Positions 8,762 to 17,253 of a DNA stretch of 64,000 bases are shown piece by piece. The notes below the pieces were generated by a model. The model did no database searches. It had not been told where the DNA came from and worked only from the letters and a program-made list of their open reading frames with translations. Each line of letters starts with the position of its first letter. Within the stretch, counting starts at the first letter, position 1. This DNA comes from Hymenobacter sp. DG01 (GTDB taxonomy: Bacteria > Bacteroidota > Bacteroidia > Cytophagales > Hymenobacteraceae): assembly GCF_006352025.1 (NCBI RefSeq), contig NZ_CP040936.1, positions 1,798,001 to 1,862,000 on the forward strand, read 5' to 3'. The translations under genes and the position numbers were made by a program.

Positions 8762-8769
8762 CAAAGATA
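8762..8769 (-). promoter_or_regulatory. Candidate kai operon promoter, -7 box TATCTTTG
   Basis: Perfect TAnnTTTG on the minus strand, ending 20 bases before the kaiC start codon; the leader would be about 15 bases. The box is identical to that of dnaN. No clear -33 TTG is seen. Confidence 0.55.
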
Positions 8770-8960
8770 CCCGAATAGGCCAGACTTAGCCCGCGTCTTC
8801 TGGTACCGCGCAGCACGCCCGTGGATTTGTAGCTTGTCCTATCCCCTGCCCTAGCCTAAACCCCCTAGGGTAAGTGTGTGTGGCTCCGCCCGAAAGCACG
8901 TTTCAACAGAATACCCGAGCGACTGAGCAAGGCAGGCCAATAGCATTACCTATCTGATAA

Positions 8961-9065
8961 GAACGGTCATTCCGAGCGGAGTCGAGGAAGCTCGCGTGCT
9001 GACGTTGCCATGCTAACCCAACGTCAGCACGCGAGCTTCCTCGACTCCGCTCGGAATGACCGTTC
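8961..9065. repeat. Large perfect hairpin, GTCATTCCGAGC family (copy A1)
   Basis: Perfect 46-base inverted repeat (arms 8961-9006 and 9020-9065) with a 13-base spacer, beginning GAACGGTCATTCCGAGCGG. It sits in the 344-base gap between the kai operon promoter and the end of gldG. Related hairpins starting GTCATTCC occur at 11645, 44334 and 45449, and more distant ones at 42051 and 54698. The rest of the gap has no ORF worth calling. Confidence 0.9.
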
Positions 9066-9086
9066 TATTTTTTACTATTCGCTAAT

Positions 9087-10805
9087 CTAAAAAGAAGCGT
9101 ACCGCCGCTTCCGACGCCAGGCCCGCACCAACCCGAATAGGCCCAGCAGCACCAGCGGCGCCGCCAGGTTCAGCAGCTGCCACTGGCGGCGCTCGGCAAT
9201 GGCGCGCAGTTTGTCTAGGGGGCGCAGGGTAATCTGCTTGCCGCGCACGGCAATCAGGCCCGACTCATCCAGCATGTAGTCCACGGCATTCAGGACCAGC
9301 TCGCGGTTGGCAAACTCGGTGTTGGCGAGGCGGTCAAAGCCCAGGCGGAAGGGCCGCCCGGTTTTGGGGTCCACGTCGTTGCGCACAAAGTCGCCATCGG
9401 AAATAACCAGCACCTTGGCCGGACGGGCCTGGGGCGAGGTTGCGGGCTGGAAGCGGGTAGTACCCGGCTCGGCACGGTTGGCAAACAAGGACCGGAACTG
9501 CCCTTCCAGCAGGTAGCCCACCGGCTTAAACTGCGAGGTGTACAGCTTGGGGTTGGGCTCCAAGCGGGCGTCGTTGAGGTTGACGGGCACGGGGGCAGGT
9601 AGCACCCGGGAGTAGCGCGAGGTAAACAGCAGCGGCGTTTTGCGGATGCCCACGGCCTTCACTGTATCCATGCTGCTTACGAACTTGGTGTACACCGCAT
9701 CGAGGTTGCGCGTGACGGGGTGCTGACTGAAGTTGTTGATGAGGGGGTAGAACTGCCAGGGCATGGGCTCTACCTTGGGCTTGTCGCCGAGGCTACCCGT
9801 GACCAGCGGAATAACGCCAGAGTTGAGGTCCAGGAGCAGATCGGGGTTCACGCGTACCCCGTATTTGAACAGCATATCCTCCAGGCCCAACTGCAACGGA
9901 AACGAGAGCATGCCGCCCCGGTTGGCGCTGTCGAGGTTGACGCGCATGGCATCCACGAAGAACAGCGCGTTGCCGCCCTGGGTAATAAACTGATCGAGCT
10001 TGAACTTCTCGGGCTCCGAGTAAGCCGTAGCAGGCTTGGCCACGATGATGGCGCTGAGCGTTTTCAGGTCCTGAGGGCGGGCCTGGTTCAGATTTACCCG
10101 AAATACATCGTAGAACTGCTGCAGAGAGCCAATCAGGTCGCCGGCTTCCTGGTTCGACAGCTCGCCGTGGCCTTCCAGCACTCCAATGCGCTTGCGCTGG
10201 CCGGGGTTCAGCTTGCGGATGGCACTGGCCAGCTCATACTCCAGGCCTTCAATGCTTTGATTGAGGCGCACATCGGAGGGGGCAGCTTGGTTGCCGCGCA
10301 GCAGCAGCACCTGCTGCTCTTTGCCCCCAGCCGCTATTGTCGCCCACGGGAAGATGATCTTTTCGACCCGCTTGCCGTTTTCGTTGGCCCCGAGGTTGGT
10401 GGGGCGCAGGCCTTTCTTAAGCAACGTGGCGTAATACTCGTTGCGGGCCTTTTCGGTGCCGGCGGCCGAGGGGTCCACGAACACGTAGTGAAGATTAGCC
10501 CCGCCGTACACCTGCATTTCATTCAGGGTTTCGCGTACCGACTGCTGCAGGCGCCGGAATGCCGGCGGGAAGTCGCCCTCCAAGTACACCGTCACGGTTA
10601 CGGGCTGCTTCAGGTTTTCCAGCAACTGCTTGGTGGCCCCGGCCATGGTGTAGCGCTTTTCCTCTGTCAGATCGAGCCGGAAGAAAAACAGCCCGCCCAG
10701 AAAGTTGAGCAGCAGCAGCCCGAGCACAGCCACCCCAAAGCGCGTTAGGTCGCGGCGTTTGCGAGTGGTTACCGGGGTAGTAGGTTCGGAAGCAGGTGAA
10801 GCCAT
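9087..10805 (-). CDS. gldG: Gliding motility ABC transporter auxiliary protein GldG
   Basis: A 572-residue protein with an N-terminal membrane helix (FGVAVLGLLLLNFLGGLFFFRL), the GldG hallmark LTEEKRYTM directly after it, a large periplasmic region with KPVTVTVYLEGDFP-like and IGVLEGHGELSN segments, and a C-terminal helix (LLNLAAPLVLLGLFGLVRAW) followed by a basic tail. GldG works with GldA and GldF as an ABC-type complex associated with gliding in Bacteroidota. It is the last gene of gldA-gldF-gldG; the gap to gldF is 74 bases. Confidence 0.94.
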   Translation of the reverse strand: MASPASEPTTPVTTRKRRDLTRFGVAVLGLLLLNFLGGLFFFRLDLTEEKRYTMAGATKQLLENLKQPVTVTVYLEGDFPPAFRRLQQSVRETLNEMQVYGGANLHYVFVDPSAAGTEKARNEYYATLLKKGLRPTNLGANENGKRVEKIIFPWATIAAGGKEQQVLLLRGNQAAPSDVRLNQSIEGLEYELASAIRKLNPGQRKRIGVLEGHGELSNQEAGDLIGSLQQFYDVFRVNLNQARPQDLKTLSAIIVAKPATAYSEPEKFKLDQFITQGGNALFFVDAMRVNLDSANRGGMLSFPLQLGLEDMLFKYGVRVNPDLLLDLNSGVIPLVTGSLGDKPKVEPMPWQFYPLINNFSQHPVTRNLDAVYTKFVSSMDTVKAVGIRKTPLLFTSRYSRVLPAPVPVNLNDARLEPNPKLYTSQFKPVGYLLEGQFRSLFANRAEPGTTRFQPATSPQARPAKVLVISDGDFVRNDVDPKTGRPFRLGFDRLANTEFANRELVLNAVDYMLDESGLIAVRGKQITLRPLDKLRAIAERRQWQLLNLAAPLVLLGLFGLVRAWRRKRRYASF

Positions 10806-10879
10806 AAAGTGGCGAATTGCAAATCAGATAGTTAGGATTCAGCGTCACTATTTGGCGCTGAATAAGGGGTAGGAAAAGA

Positions 10880-11605
10880 CTACCAGTTGCGGCTTTGCAG
10901 CACCAAGCGAGTACCCAGCAACAACCCTACAATCAGACTACCGAAGTACAGCAGGTCGCGGGAGTCGATGAGGCCCTTGCTGATGTCGCGGTAGTGGGCC
11001 GCAATGCCTAGCTGCCCGATGTAGTACGCCGGGGCCCCACCAAACACCGAGGCCAGCGAATCGAAGCCGGAGTACACCAGAAAGCAGCCCACTACAGCCA
11101 CCAGAAAGGCAATAATCTGGTCGCGGGTGAGGGCTGAAGCAAAGACGCCAATGGCCGCAAATACAGCTGCCAGCAAGGTCAGGCCCAGGTAGGAGCCCAC
11201 GGTAGCCGCCGAGTCGATGTTGCCTTGAGGGTTACCCAGCTGGTACACTGAGTAGTAGTAGAGCAATGTGGGTAGCAGGGCCAGCAGGGCCAGCAGCAGG
11301 CAGGCCAGGTACTTGCCGCCGATAATCTGCCCGTCGGTGAGCGGGCGGGTGAGCAGCAGCTCCATAGTGCCCGCCTTCTTCTCCTCGGCGAAGGTGCGCA
11401 TGGTGAGGGCCGGAATCAGAAACAGGAAAATCCAGGGCGCCATGTTGAACAGCGTCTGCAGATCGGCATACCCGTAGTCCAGCACCGAGCTATCCGGGAA
11501 TACCCACACAAATAGCCCGGTAGCCACCAAAAACACCCCAATGACCACGTAGGCCACTGGCGAGTTAAGGAAGGAGTTAAATTCTTTGCGAAGAATAGTC
11601 AGCAT
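10880..11605 (-). CDS. gldF: Gliding motility ABC transporter permease GldF
   Basis: A 241-residue ABC-2 type membrane protein with about six hydrophobic segments. It starts MLTILRKEFNSFLNSPVAYVVIGVF and has the conserved TMRTFAEEKKAGTMELLLTRPLTDGQIIGGKYLA stretch of GldF/NosY-like permeases. It forms the membrane part of the GldAFG complex. It lies 87 bases after gldA; the spacer carries a small hairpin repeat (11645-11671). Confidence 0.95.
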   Translation of the reverse strand: MLTILRKEFNSFLNSPVAYVVIGVFLVATGLFVWVFPDSSVLDYGYADLQTLFNMAPWIFLFLIPALTMRTFAEEKKAGTMELLLTRPLTDGQIIGGKYLACLLLALLALLPTLLYYYSVYQLGNPQGNIDSAATVGSYLGLTLLAAVFAAIGVFASALTRDQIIAFLVAVVGCFLVYSGFDSLASVFGGAPAYYIGQLGIAAHYRDISKGLIDSRDLLYFGSLIVGLLLGTRLVLQSRNW

Positions 11606-11644
11606 TCGGGTCCTATGGTGATACGCTGGTTAAACAACTCGTTG

Positions 11645-11671
11645 GTCATTCCGAGCTTGTCGAAGAATGAC
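11645..11671. repeat. Short GTCATTC hairpin (copy A2)
   Basis: Arms GTCATTC (11645-11651) and GAATGAC (11665-11671) around CGAGCTTGTCGAA, in the gldA-gldF spacer. It appears to be a shortened member of the 8961-9065 family. Confidence 0.6.
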
Positions 11672-11692
11672 GGCCTGTTAATTGAGGCTAGC

Positions 11693-12601
11693 TTATTTTG
11701 TCAGTGACTGGAATACTTGCTCCAAGCTCTGTTCTTCCTGCCGCAAGCCCAGCAACACCCAGCCTTGCTGAGCCGCCAGGCGGGAAATGGCGCCGCGCTG
11801 GTCGGTGCCGCCTTTCGCCTGGATGCGGTAGATGTTGCCTGCTTCGGCCTCTACCCTATTGATGCCCGGCAAAGCCTGCAGCGGTGCTACCTCAATAGGT
11901 TCCTCAAACTCAGCGCGGATGATGGTTTCGCCAGCGGCGCGGGCGCCCAGTTCCGCTACCGGCGAGTCGGCCACCAACTGGCCGCGGTTGATGATGACGG
12001 CACGGCTGCAGAGGGCAGCGACTTCGGGTAGGATGTGGGTGCTGAAGATGACCGTTTTGTCCTGACCTAGTTCCCGAATCAGGTTGCGGATTTCGCCAAT
12101 CTGGTTGGGGTCGAGGCCAGTGGTAGGCTCGTCGAGAATAAGAACGCCGGGGTCGTGGATGAGAGCCTGGGCCAGTCCCACCCGCTGACGGTACCCTTTG
12201 GAGAGGGCCCCAATTTGCTTGTTCTGCTCGCGCCCCAGGCCTACCCGCTCTACCATCTGCTGCACCCGCTGCCGACGCTGGCTACCCTTCAGCCCGTGCA
12301 CGGAGCCAATGAATTCGAGGTACTCATGCACGTACATATCCAGGTAAAGTGGGTTGTGCTCGGGCAGGTAGCCTACCCGGCGGCGCACTTCCAGGGGGGC
12401 CGTCTGCACATCGAAGCCATCCACCACCACCGTGCCCGCCGAGGGGGGCAGGTAGCCGGTGGCAATTTTCATGGTCGTGGATTTTCCTGCTCCGTTCGGC
12501 CCCAGAAAGCCCAGGATTTCGCCCTTGCCCGCTGTGAAGCTGATATTGTTCACGGCCGCCTGGGTGCCGAAGGTTTTGGTAAGCTGCTGAACTTCTACCA
12601 T
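11693..12601 (-). CDS. gldA: Gliding motility ABC transporter ATP-binding protein GldA
   Basis: A 302-residue ABC ATPase: Walker A GPNGAGKST, Q-loop region VGYLPEHNPLY, signature LSKGYRQRVGLAQ, Walker B VLILDEPTTGLDP and switch His in STHIL. The extra C-terminal part (about 215-302) is typical for this drug/gliding exporter subfamily. It is the first gene of gldA-gldF-gldG and, with GldF and GldG, is associated with gliding motility. Separation from unrelated ABC-2 exporters rests on the gldF-gldG context. Confidence 0.94.
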   Translation of the reverse strand: MVEVQQLTKTFGTQAAVNNISFTAGKGEILGFLGPNGAGKSTTMKIATGYLPPSAGTVVVDGFDVQTAPLEVRRRVGYLPEHNPLYLDMYVHEYLEFIGSVHGLKGSQRRQRVQQMVERVGLGREQNKQIGALSKGYRQRVGLAQALIHDPGVLILDEPTTGLDPNQIGEIRNLIRELGQDKTVIFSTHILPEVAALCSRAVIINRGQLVADSPVAELGARAAGETIIRAEFEEPIEVAPLQALPGINRVEAEAGNIYRIQAKGGTDQRGAISRLAAQQGWVLLGLRQEEQSLEQVFQSLTK

Positions 12602-12603
12602 AG

Positions 12604-12645
12604 TTGAGTTGCCAGTTGCCAGTTTTCAGTTGCCAGTTTGTGTTA
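12604..12645. repeat. TTGCCAGTT short tandem repeats
   Basis: Four near-copies of GTTGCCAGTTTTC-like units between gldA and the downstream four-helix gene. The complementary pattern CAACTGGCAACTC recurs at 13091-13126 and 17212-17248, so it is a dispersed spacer motif. Confidence 0.55.
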
Positions 12646-12653
12646 AGCAAGAT

Positions 12654-13025
12654 TTACTGGGTACTCGGCGGTAGTTCTTGAAAGTAATTAATGAATCCGC
12701 TGAGCATCCGCCGACACTCCACCAGCAGGGCTACGGCATCATCAAAGGCGGCCTGAGAAAGATATTGTTGGTCCAAAGAAATGTAAAGCTGCGTTTCCAA
12801 CTCATATAAGGAGCCGCGAGCTATGAAGAACAACTGTAGCGAATCACGAGCATGGTTACGACCACATCCTTCTGCCAAGTTGGAGGGAACAGAAACCGCG
12901 CACCGCCGCATCTGGCTGGCTAACCCAAAGACTTCTTCCCAAGGAAAGCCGCGCGTGAGCTGATAAACCAGATTCGCTAACGCTCGGGCTTTCTGCCAAA
13001 CACCGAGCTGCTTATAATCCTTCAT
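12654..13025 (-). CDS. Four-helix bundle protein (23S rRNA intervening-sequence/S23 family)
   Basis: A 123-residue all-helical protein with the S23/IVP family pattern: MKDYKQLGVWQKARALANLVYQLTRGFPWEE, FGLASQMRRCAVSVPSNLAEG, and a C-terminal ELETQLYISLDQQYLSQ segment. Members were first found inside 23S rRNA intervening sequences but are also widespread as free-standing genes, as here, where no rRNA is nearby. The biochemical role is not known. It is flanked on both sides by short CAACTGGCAACTC repeats, an arrangement that may mark a mobile or hypervariable locus. Confidence 0.88.
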   Translation of the reverse strand: MKDYKQLGVWQKARALANLVYQLTRGFPWEEVFGLASQMRRCAVSVPSNLAEGCGRNHARDSLQLFFIARGSLYELETQLYISLDQQYLSQAAFDDAVALLVECRRMLSGFINYFQELPPSTQ

Positions 13026-13090
13026 TTGTGCGTTGTCAGTAACCCAGATTCAAGGCAAATGATTCTTAACGCAACAGCCATACACTCTCT

Positions 13091-13126
13091 GCTCCTGACA
13101 ACTCACAACTGGTAACTGGCAACTCA
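13091..13126. repeat. CAACTGGCAACTC short tandem repeats
   Basis: Tandem units GACAACTCACAACTGG / TAACTGGCAACTC between the SDR gene and the four-helix-bundle gene. Same family as 12604-12645 (opposite strand) and 17212-17248. Confidence 0.5.
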
Positions 13127-13816
13127 CTTCGGTTGAGTAGGCCGCATCTGCAGCTCCGAAATCATGACGGTTTGCGGGGCTTCCAGGGCATGGATAATGG
13201 CGGCGGCAACGTCTTGGGGTTGCATCTTGTGGGGGTTGGGCTCCTGTCCGGGGGTAGCCCCGTTGAAGTTGGTTTCCACCGAACCCGGCATCAGGCAGGT
13301 TACCCGCACGCCATCGGGGCGCACTTCCTTAAACAGGGCGTCGGAGAAGCCCCGCACCGCATATTTAGTAGCGCAGTACCCCGCCAGATTGGCCGAGCCG
13401 GCCGTGCCCGCCAGAGAAGCCACGTTGATGATGTGGCCCTCGCGCTGCTTTTTCATCTGGGGCAACACCGCTTTGGTGCAATAGAACAGACCGTGCACGT
13501 TGGTATCAAACATAGCGTGCCATTCTTTGGATGAAAAGCCATCTACGGGACCAAAATTGCCAATACCAGCATTGTTGACCAGTACATGAATTTCCTGCCC
13601 CAACTCGCGCTGCGTGTTCATGAAGGCTTCCTGCACGGCAATTTCGTTGCGGATGTCGCACTCGAAAAACTGAAACCGCTCGTGCCGCAGGCTTTCCGGC
13701 GCGGTGCGGCCCCAACCCGCCACCACGGCTCCGCGCGCCAGCAGCGCCTCGGCCGTAGCCAGCCCAATTCCTTTGCTGACACCTGTGATAATGGCTACCT
13801 TGCCGCTTAGGTCCAT
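13124..13816 (-). CDS. Short-chain dehydrogenase/reductase
   Basis: A 230-residue classical SDR. The NAD(P) motif ITGVSKGIGLA follows MDLSGKVAI; NNAGIGNFG and the catalytic Ser-Tyr-Lys set (NVASLAGTAGSANLAGYCATKYAVRGF) are all present, and PGSVETNF matches the family C-terminal part. An ORF with the same stop extends 112 codons further upstream but that part is antisense to the next gene and unlike SDRs, so the start at 13816 is chosen. Substrate cannot be told. It is divergent from the GIN-domain lipoprotein gene, with start codons only about 10 bases apart. Confidence 0.92.
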   Translation of the reverse strand: MDLSGKVAIITGVSKGIGLATAEALLARGAVVAGWGRTAPESLRHERFQFFECDIRNEIAVQEAFMNTQRELGQEIHVLVNNAGIGNFGPVDGFSSKEWHAMFDTNVHGLFYCTKAVLPQMKKQREGHIINVASLAGTAGSANLAGYCATKYAVRGFSDALFKEVRPDGVRVTCLMPGSVETNFNGATPGQEPNPHKMQPQDVAAAIIHALEAPQTVMISELQMRPTQPK

Positions 13817-13826
13817 AGCTGTTGTG

Positions 13827-14606
13827 ATGTCTTGGTTTGAAAGTTGGGTGCAAGTTAGCGCCCCCTGGCGGCTTTTACGTGCCGTGGCGGCCGGAGTGGC
13901 GGTAAGCCTCACATTATCTGCCTGCCAGAAGGAAAATGAGGCCGGGTGTTTCACCAGCACGGGCAACATCGTGACGGAGCGGCGCGCCCTACCCCCTTTT
14001 CGCATCTTAACCACCAACGACAATGTGCGCGTAACCCTGGTGCAGGACTCGGAAACGTACGCCGAGGTGCGGGCCGGCAAAAACCTGCAGGACGACATTC
14101 GGCTCGACGTGCAGGACGGCCACCTGATTATCCGCAACACCAGCCGCTGCAACTGGGTGCGCCGCTACAATACTCCCCGCGAAGTAACCCTGCACACCCC
14201 CCGCCTCACCGACATATTTCTACGCGGGCAGGCCGATATTCAAACGCAGGGCTCTTTCAAGGCCGACACCCTTTTCGCTCACCTCATCGGCTCCGGCGAC
14301 TACCACCTGACACTGGACAGCCGCTACCTGGGGATGAGTCAGTATGAGCTAGGCGACATTTACCTCAGCGGCACCACCCAGGAGCTGCACCACACCATTG
14401 GCGGCAATGGCAGCTTATATGCTCAGGACCTGATACTCCAGGACCTCTACCTTCAAACCAACGCTGATAGCAACGGGATAAGTCACTGTGCTCCTACCCG
14501 CCTGCTTACCGGCAACCACGCCGGGGCTGGCACGGTGTACTACCGCGGCACACCCGAAGCCCTAACCTTACGCATAACGGGCAAAGGCAAACTGACCCGC
14601 GAATAA
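13827..14606 (+). CDS. Lipoprotein with head GIN domain (DUF2807-like)
   Basis: A protein of about 259 residues with a lipoprotein signal (RLLRAVAAGVAVSLTLSAC; lipobox LSAC), so it should be anchored by a lipidated Cys. The rest has the repeating beta pattern of the putative autotransporter adhesin ‘head GIN’ family: GNIVTERRALPPFRIL, NVRVTLVQDSETYAEVRAGKNLQDDI, LTDIFLRGQADIQ, HLIGSGDYHLTL and GNGSLYAQDL. Cell-surface or periplasmic function is not defined. The start is uncertain: ATG 13827 nearly abuts the divergent SDR start, and an in-frame GTG about seven codons later also gives a good signal peptide. Confidence 0.85.
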   Translation: MSWFESWVQVSAPWRLLRAVAAGVAVSLTLSACQKENEAGCFTSTGNIVTERRALPPFRILTTNDNVRVTLVQDSETYAEVRAGKNLQDDIRLDVQDGHLIIRNTSRCNWVRRYNTPREVTLHTPRLTDIFLRGQADIQTQGSFKADTLFAHLIGSGDYHLTLDSRYLGMSQYELGDIYLSGTTQELHHTIGGNGSLYAQDLILQDLYLQTNADSNGISHCAPTRLLTGNHAGAGTVYYRGTPEALTLRITGKGKLTRE

Positions 14607-14619
14607 GCCTGATAGCCTT

Positions 14620-15330
14620 TTACAAGTCGCCTAGCTGGGGCCGGATCAGCAGCTCCTCTACCACGGCCTGCGGTGAGAGGCTGTAGGTCGCGAAAATGGC
14701 TTCGGCTACATCCTCGGCTTTGATGAACCGCTCGGCAGGCAGGTCCACGCCTTCCCAGCTGGCGGTGAGGGTAGCGCCCGGCAGCACGGCTGTCACCCGG
14801 ATGCCGGAGGTTTTGAGCTCTTCCCGCAGATTACGGGTCATACCCAGCAGGGCGTGCTTGGCAATACCGTAGGAGCCTCCGTTGGGGTAGGCGGTCAGGC
14901 TGGCCGTGGAGCAGATGTTGAAGATGTGGCCCTGGCCTTGTGCCAAGAGGCCAGGTAGCAGAGCGAGAGTCACATCGTAAGCACTCAGCAGGTTAACGTC
15001 CAGCATCTTGCGCAGCTGACTACCGTCCTGGGGCTCATCTTGCAGGCGGCCCGGAATAAAGGAACCGGTGTTGTTGATGAGCACGCCTACCTCGCCCAGG
15101 CTTTGTACAAACTCCGTAAAGCGGATGGTTTCTTCGCGCTGGCTCAGGTCGGCGGGTAGCGTGTGCAGCACGGCGCCCGGAACCTGCTCCGCAGCAGCGG
15201 CTTGCAGCTCCTGCAGGTCGGCGGCGGAGCGGGCACAGGTAACGACGGGGTAGCCAGCCTGCAGAAAGCGTAACACCAGGGCCCGACCAATTCCTTTGGT
15301 GCCGCCTGTAACAACGATATTTTTTTGCAT
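14620..15330 (-). CDS. Short-chain dehydrogenase/reductase
   Basis: A 236-residue classical SDR: VVTGGTKGIGRA cofactor motif at the N-terminus, INNTGSF in place of NNAG, and Ser-Tyr-Lys in ICSTASLTAYPNGGSYGIAKHALLG. PGATLTASWEG ends the substrate loop. It resembles 3-oxoacyl-ACP reductase-like enzymes, but the substrate cannot be told. It is the second SDR within 2 kb and converges with the GIN-domain gene. Confidence 0.92.
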   Translation of the reverse strand: MQKNIVVTGGTKGIGRALVLRFLQAGYPVVTCARSAADLQELQAAAAEQVPGAVLHTLPADLSQREETIRFTEFVQSLGEVGVLINNTGSFIPGRLQDEPQDGSQLRKMLDVNLLSAYDVTLALLPGLLAQGQGHIFNICSTASLTAYPNGGSYGIAKHALLGMTRNLREELKTSGIRVTAVLPGATLTASWEGVDLPAERFIKAEDVAEAIFATYSLSPQAVVEELLIRPQLGDL

Positions 15331-15432
15331 TCCTTTGATTCCTGAAACGGTTTTTACGTAAGCAACTCAGCTCGGCATTCCGCCGGCGGCCTACTGCCGC
15401 AAGTTTCCGCTTTTCTTTTCTTTTTCCTCTTT

Positions 15433-16164
15433 ATGGTTAAATCCTTCGGTGAATTCCTGCTCTTCCTGCAGAGCATGCTCACGCGGAAAGAACGGGCCGT
15501 GGTATTATGGCAACGCACACTGGATGAGTGCGTTATCATCGGCATCAACTCCATCTTCATCGTCGCCATCGTATCGGCCTTTATTGGGGCCGTAACCTGC
15601 GTTCAGATTGCGTACAACCTTACGAACCCCCTGATTCCCAAAAGCACCATCGGCTACATGGTGCGCGAAATGACCATTCTGGAGTTGGCCCCCACCATTA
15701 CTAGCATTGTGCTGGCTGGTAAGGTAGGCTCCAGCATTGCGGGTGGGCTGGGCACCATGCGCATCACGGAGCAAGTATCGGCACTGGAAGTAATGGGCAT
15801 CAACTCGGCCTCCTACTTGGTGCTACCCCGCATTCTGGCCTCTATGCTGATGTTTCCGCTGCTGGTGATTTTGGCCATGGCGCTTTCCATCATTGGGGGC
15901 TACCTGGCCGGCTCCCTTACGGGCGCGCTGTCGGCCCAGGAGTATATCGAGGGCATCCGCACCGATTTTATTCCCTATAACATCGTCTTCGCCCTGATTA
16001 AGTCGGTGGTATTTGCCTTCCTGGTGTCGGCCATTTCGTCGTTTAAAGGGTTTTATACCCAGGGCGGCGCTCTAGAGGTAGGCGCGGCCAGCACCACGGC
16101 CGTGAATAACTCCATCATCGCCATTCTGGTGGCCGACTTCGCGCTGGCGGCTCTCCTTCTCTAA
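15433..16164 (+). CDS. mlaE: MlaE-family ABC lipid transport permease
   Basis: A 243-residue integral membrane protein with about five or six helices and the MlaE signature: the IGAVTCVQIAYNL helix, EMTILELAPTITSIVLAGKVGSSIAGGLGTMRITEQVSALEVMGINS, and the C-terminal VGAASTTAVNNSIIAILVADFALAALLL. It forms the inner-membrane channel of the Mla/Mce-type phospholipid transporter that maintains outer-membrane lipid asymmetry. mlaF follows 66 bases downstream on the same strand. The Mce-domain partner (mlaD) is not adjacent. Confidence 0.95.
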   Translation: MVKSFGEFLLFLQSMLTRKERAVVLWQRTLDECVIIGINSIFIVAIVSAFIGAVTCVQIAYNLTNPLIPKSTIGYMVREMTILELAPTITSIVLAGKVGSSIAGGLGTMRITEQVSALEVMGINSASYLVLPRILASMLMFPLLVILAMALSIIGGYLAGSLTGALSAQEYIEGIRTDFIPYNIVFALIKSVVFAFLVSAISSFKGFYTQGGALEVGAASTTAVNNSIIAILVADFALAALLL

Positions 16165-16230
16165 TTCCAGACGCCGGAAGCTTGGTCCTACGGTTTAGGA
16201 TCAGGCGTCCGGCTCTCAGCTTTTACACAG

Positions 16231-17040
16231 ATGATTGAAGTTCATAACGTTCAAAAATCTTTTGATGGCAACCAGGTGCTCAAGGGTATTACCTGCCGCT
16301 TCGAGACGGGTAAGTGCAACTTGTTACTAGGGGGTTCGGGCACGGGTAAATCGGTGCTGCTGCAGTGCATTGTGGGCCTGATGAAGCCCGACCTGGGCAG
16401 CATCACTTTCGATGGCACCGTCTTCACCAACAACAAGGTGAATATCCGCCAGGAAATCCGGCGCAAAATCGGGATGCTCTTCCAGGGCTCGGCTCTGTTC
16501 GACTCGATGACGGTGCACGAAAACGTGGAGTTTCCGCTGAAAATGCTGACTCCCGACATGACCCGCGAAGAGCGCCGCGACCGGGTGGAGTTCTGCCTGA
16601 AGCGTGTAGGACTAGAAAATGCGGGCACAAAAATGCCTTCCGAAATTTCCGGGGGCATGAAAAAGCGCGTGGGCATTGCCCGCGCCATTGCGCCCAACTG
16701 CACCTACCTGTTCTGCGACGAACCCAACTCCGGCCTCGACCCGCTCACCAGCATAAAAATTGACGAGCTGATCTACGAAATCACGCACGAGTACGGCATT
16801 ACCACCGTGGTAGTAACCCACGATATGAACTCCGTAATTGAAATCGGTGACCATATCATCTTCCTCTACAAGGGCCAGAAACTGTGGGACGGTAACAAGG
16901 ATGAAATCCTGAATGCCCAGGTGCCCGAGCTCAAGGAGTTCATCTTCAGCAGCAGCCTCGTGCGCGCCGCCAAGAAAGTGGACGACGAAACTGAAGGCGG
17001 CCTAGCCGCTGCTACTACCGACGAAGCCATAAACATCTAA
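16231..17040 (+). CDS. mlaF: MlaF-family ABC transporter ATPase
   Basis: A 269-residue ABC ATPase: Walker A GGSGTGKS, signature ISGGMKKRVGIARA, Walker B YLFCDEPNSGLDP and switch His VVTHDM. The SGGMKKR form of the signature is typical of MlaF. It powers lipid transport through MlaE, encoded just upstream, and lies at the cytoplasmic face. A dispersed repeat (about 17066-17205) follows its stop codon. Confidence 0.95.
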   Translation: MIEVHNVQKSFDGNQVLKGITCRFETGKCNLLLGGSGTGKSVLLQCIVGLMKPDLGSITFDGTVFTNNKVNIRQEIRRKIGMLFQGSALFDSMTVHENVEFPLKMLTPDMTREERRDRVEFCLKRVGLENAGTKMPSEISGGMKKRVGIARAIAPNCTYLFCDEPNSGLDPLTSIKIDELIYEITHEYGITTVVVTHDMNSVIEIGDHIIFLYKGQKLWDGNKDEILNAQVPELKEFIFSSSLVRAAKKVDDETEGGLAAATTDEAINI

Positions 17041-17065
17041 GTGATTAACAGCCATCTACCATAGT

Positions 17066-17205
17066 GAGGAGGCAAGATAACGCCGTCTTCCTCTCTTATG
17101 TAACAAGGTTACTAACGTGACAAGCCCCTACCTCCACGCTGGAAGTAAGGGCTTGTCGCATTTTAGGGGGGTAGCACTCTGGTCAGGACATCGTCGTTAC
17201 CCTCT
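17066..17205. repeat. Diverged copy of the 160-base inverted-repeat element (B3)
   Basis: The core hairpin GACAAGCCCCTAC (17119-17131) / GTAAGGGCTTGTC (17145-17157), followed by TTAGGGGGGTAGCA and TCAGGA, matches the elements at 33267-33428 and 46093-46250. The outer arms are degenerate here. Confidence 0.7.
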
Positions 17206-17211
17206 GATAAC

Positions 17212-17248
17212 TGACAACTCGCAACTGACAACTCGCAACCGACAACTC
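17212..17248. repeat. CAACTGACAACTCGCAAC short tandem repeats
   Basis: Four units of (A)CAACTCGCAACTG-like sequence immediately before the stop codon of the DinB-like gene; same family as 12604-12645 and 13091-13126. Confidence 0.55.
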
Positions 17249-17253
17249 ATTTT

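Noticed and set aside
13817..14152. N-terminal extension of the SDR at 13124-13816
   Set aside because: The extra 112 codons are antisense to a good lipoprotein gene and unlike any SDR N-terminus.
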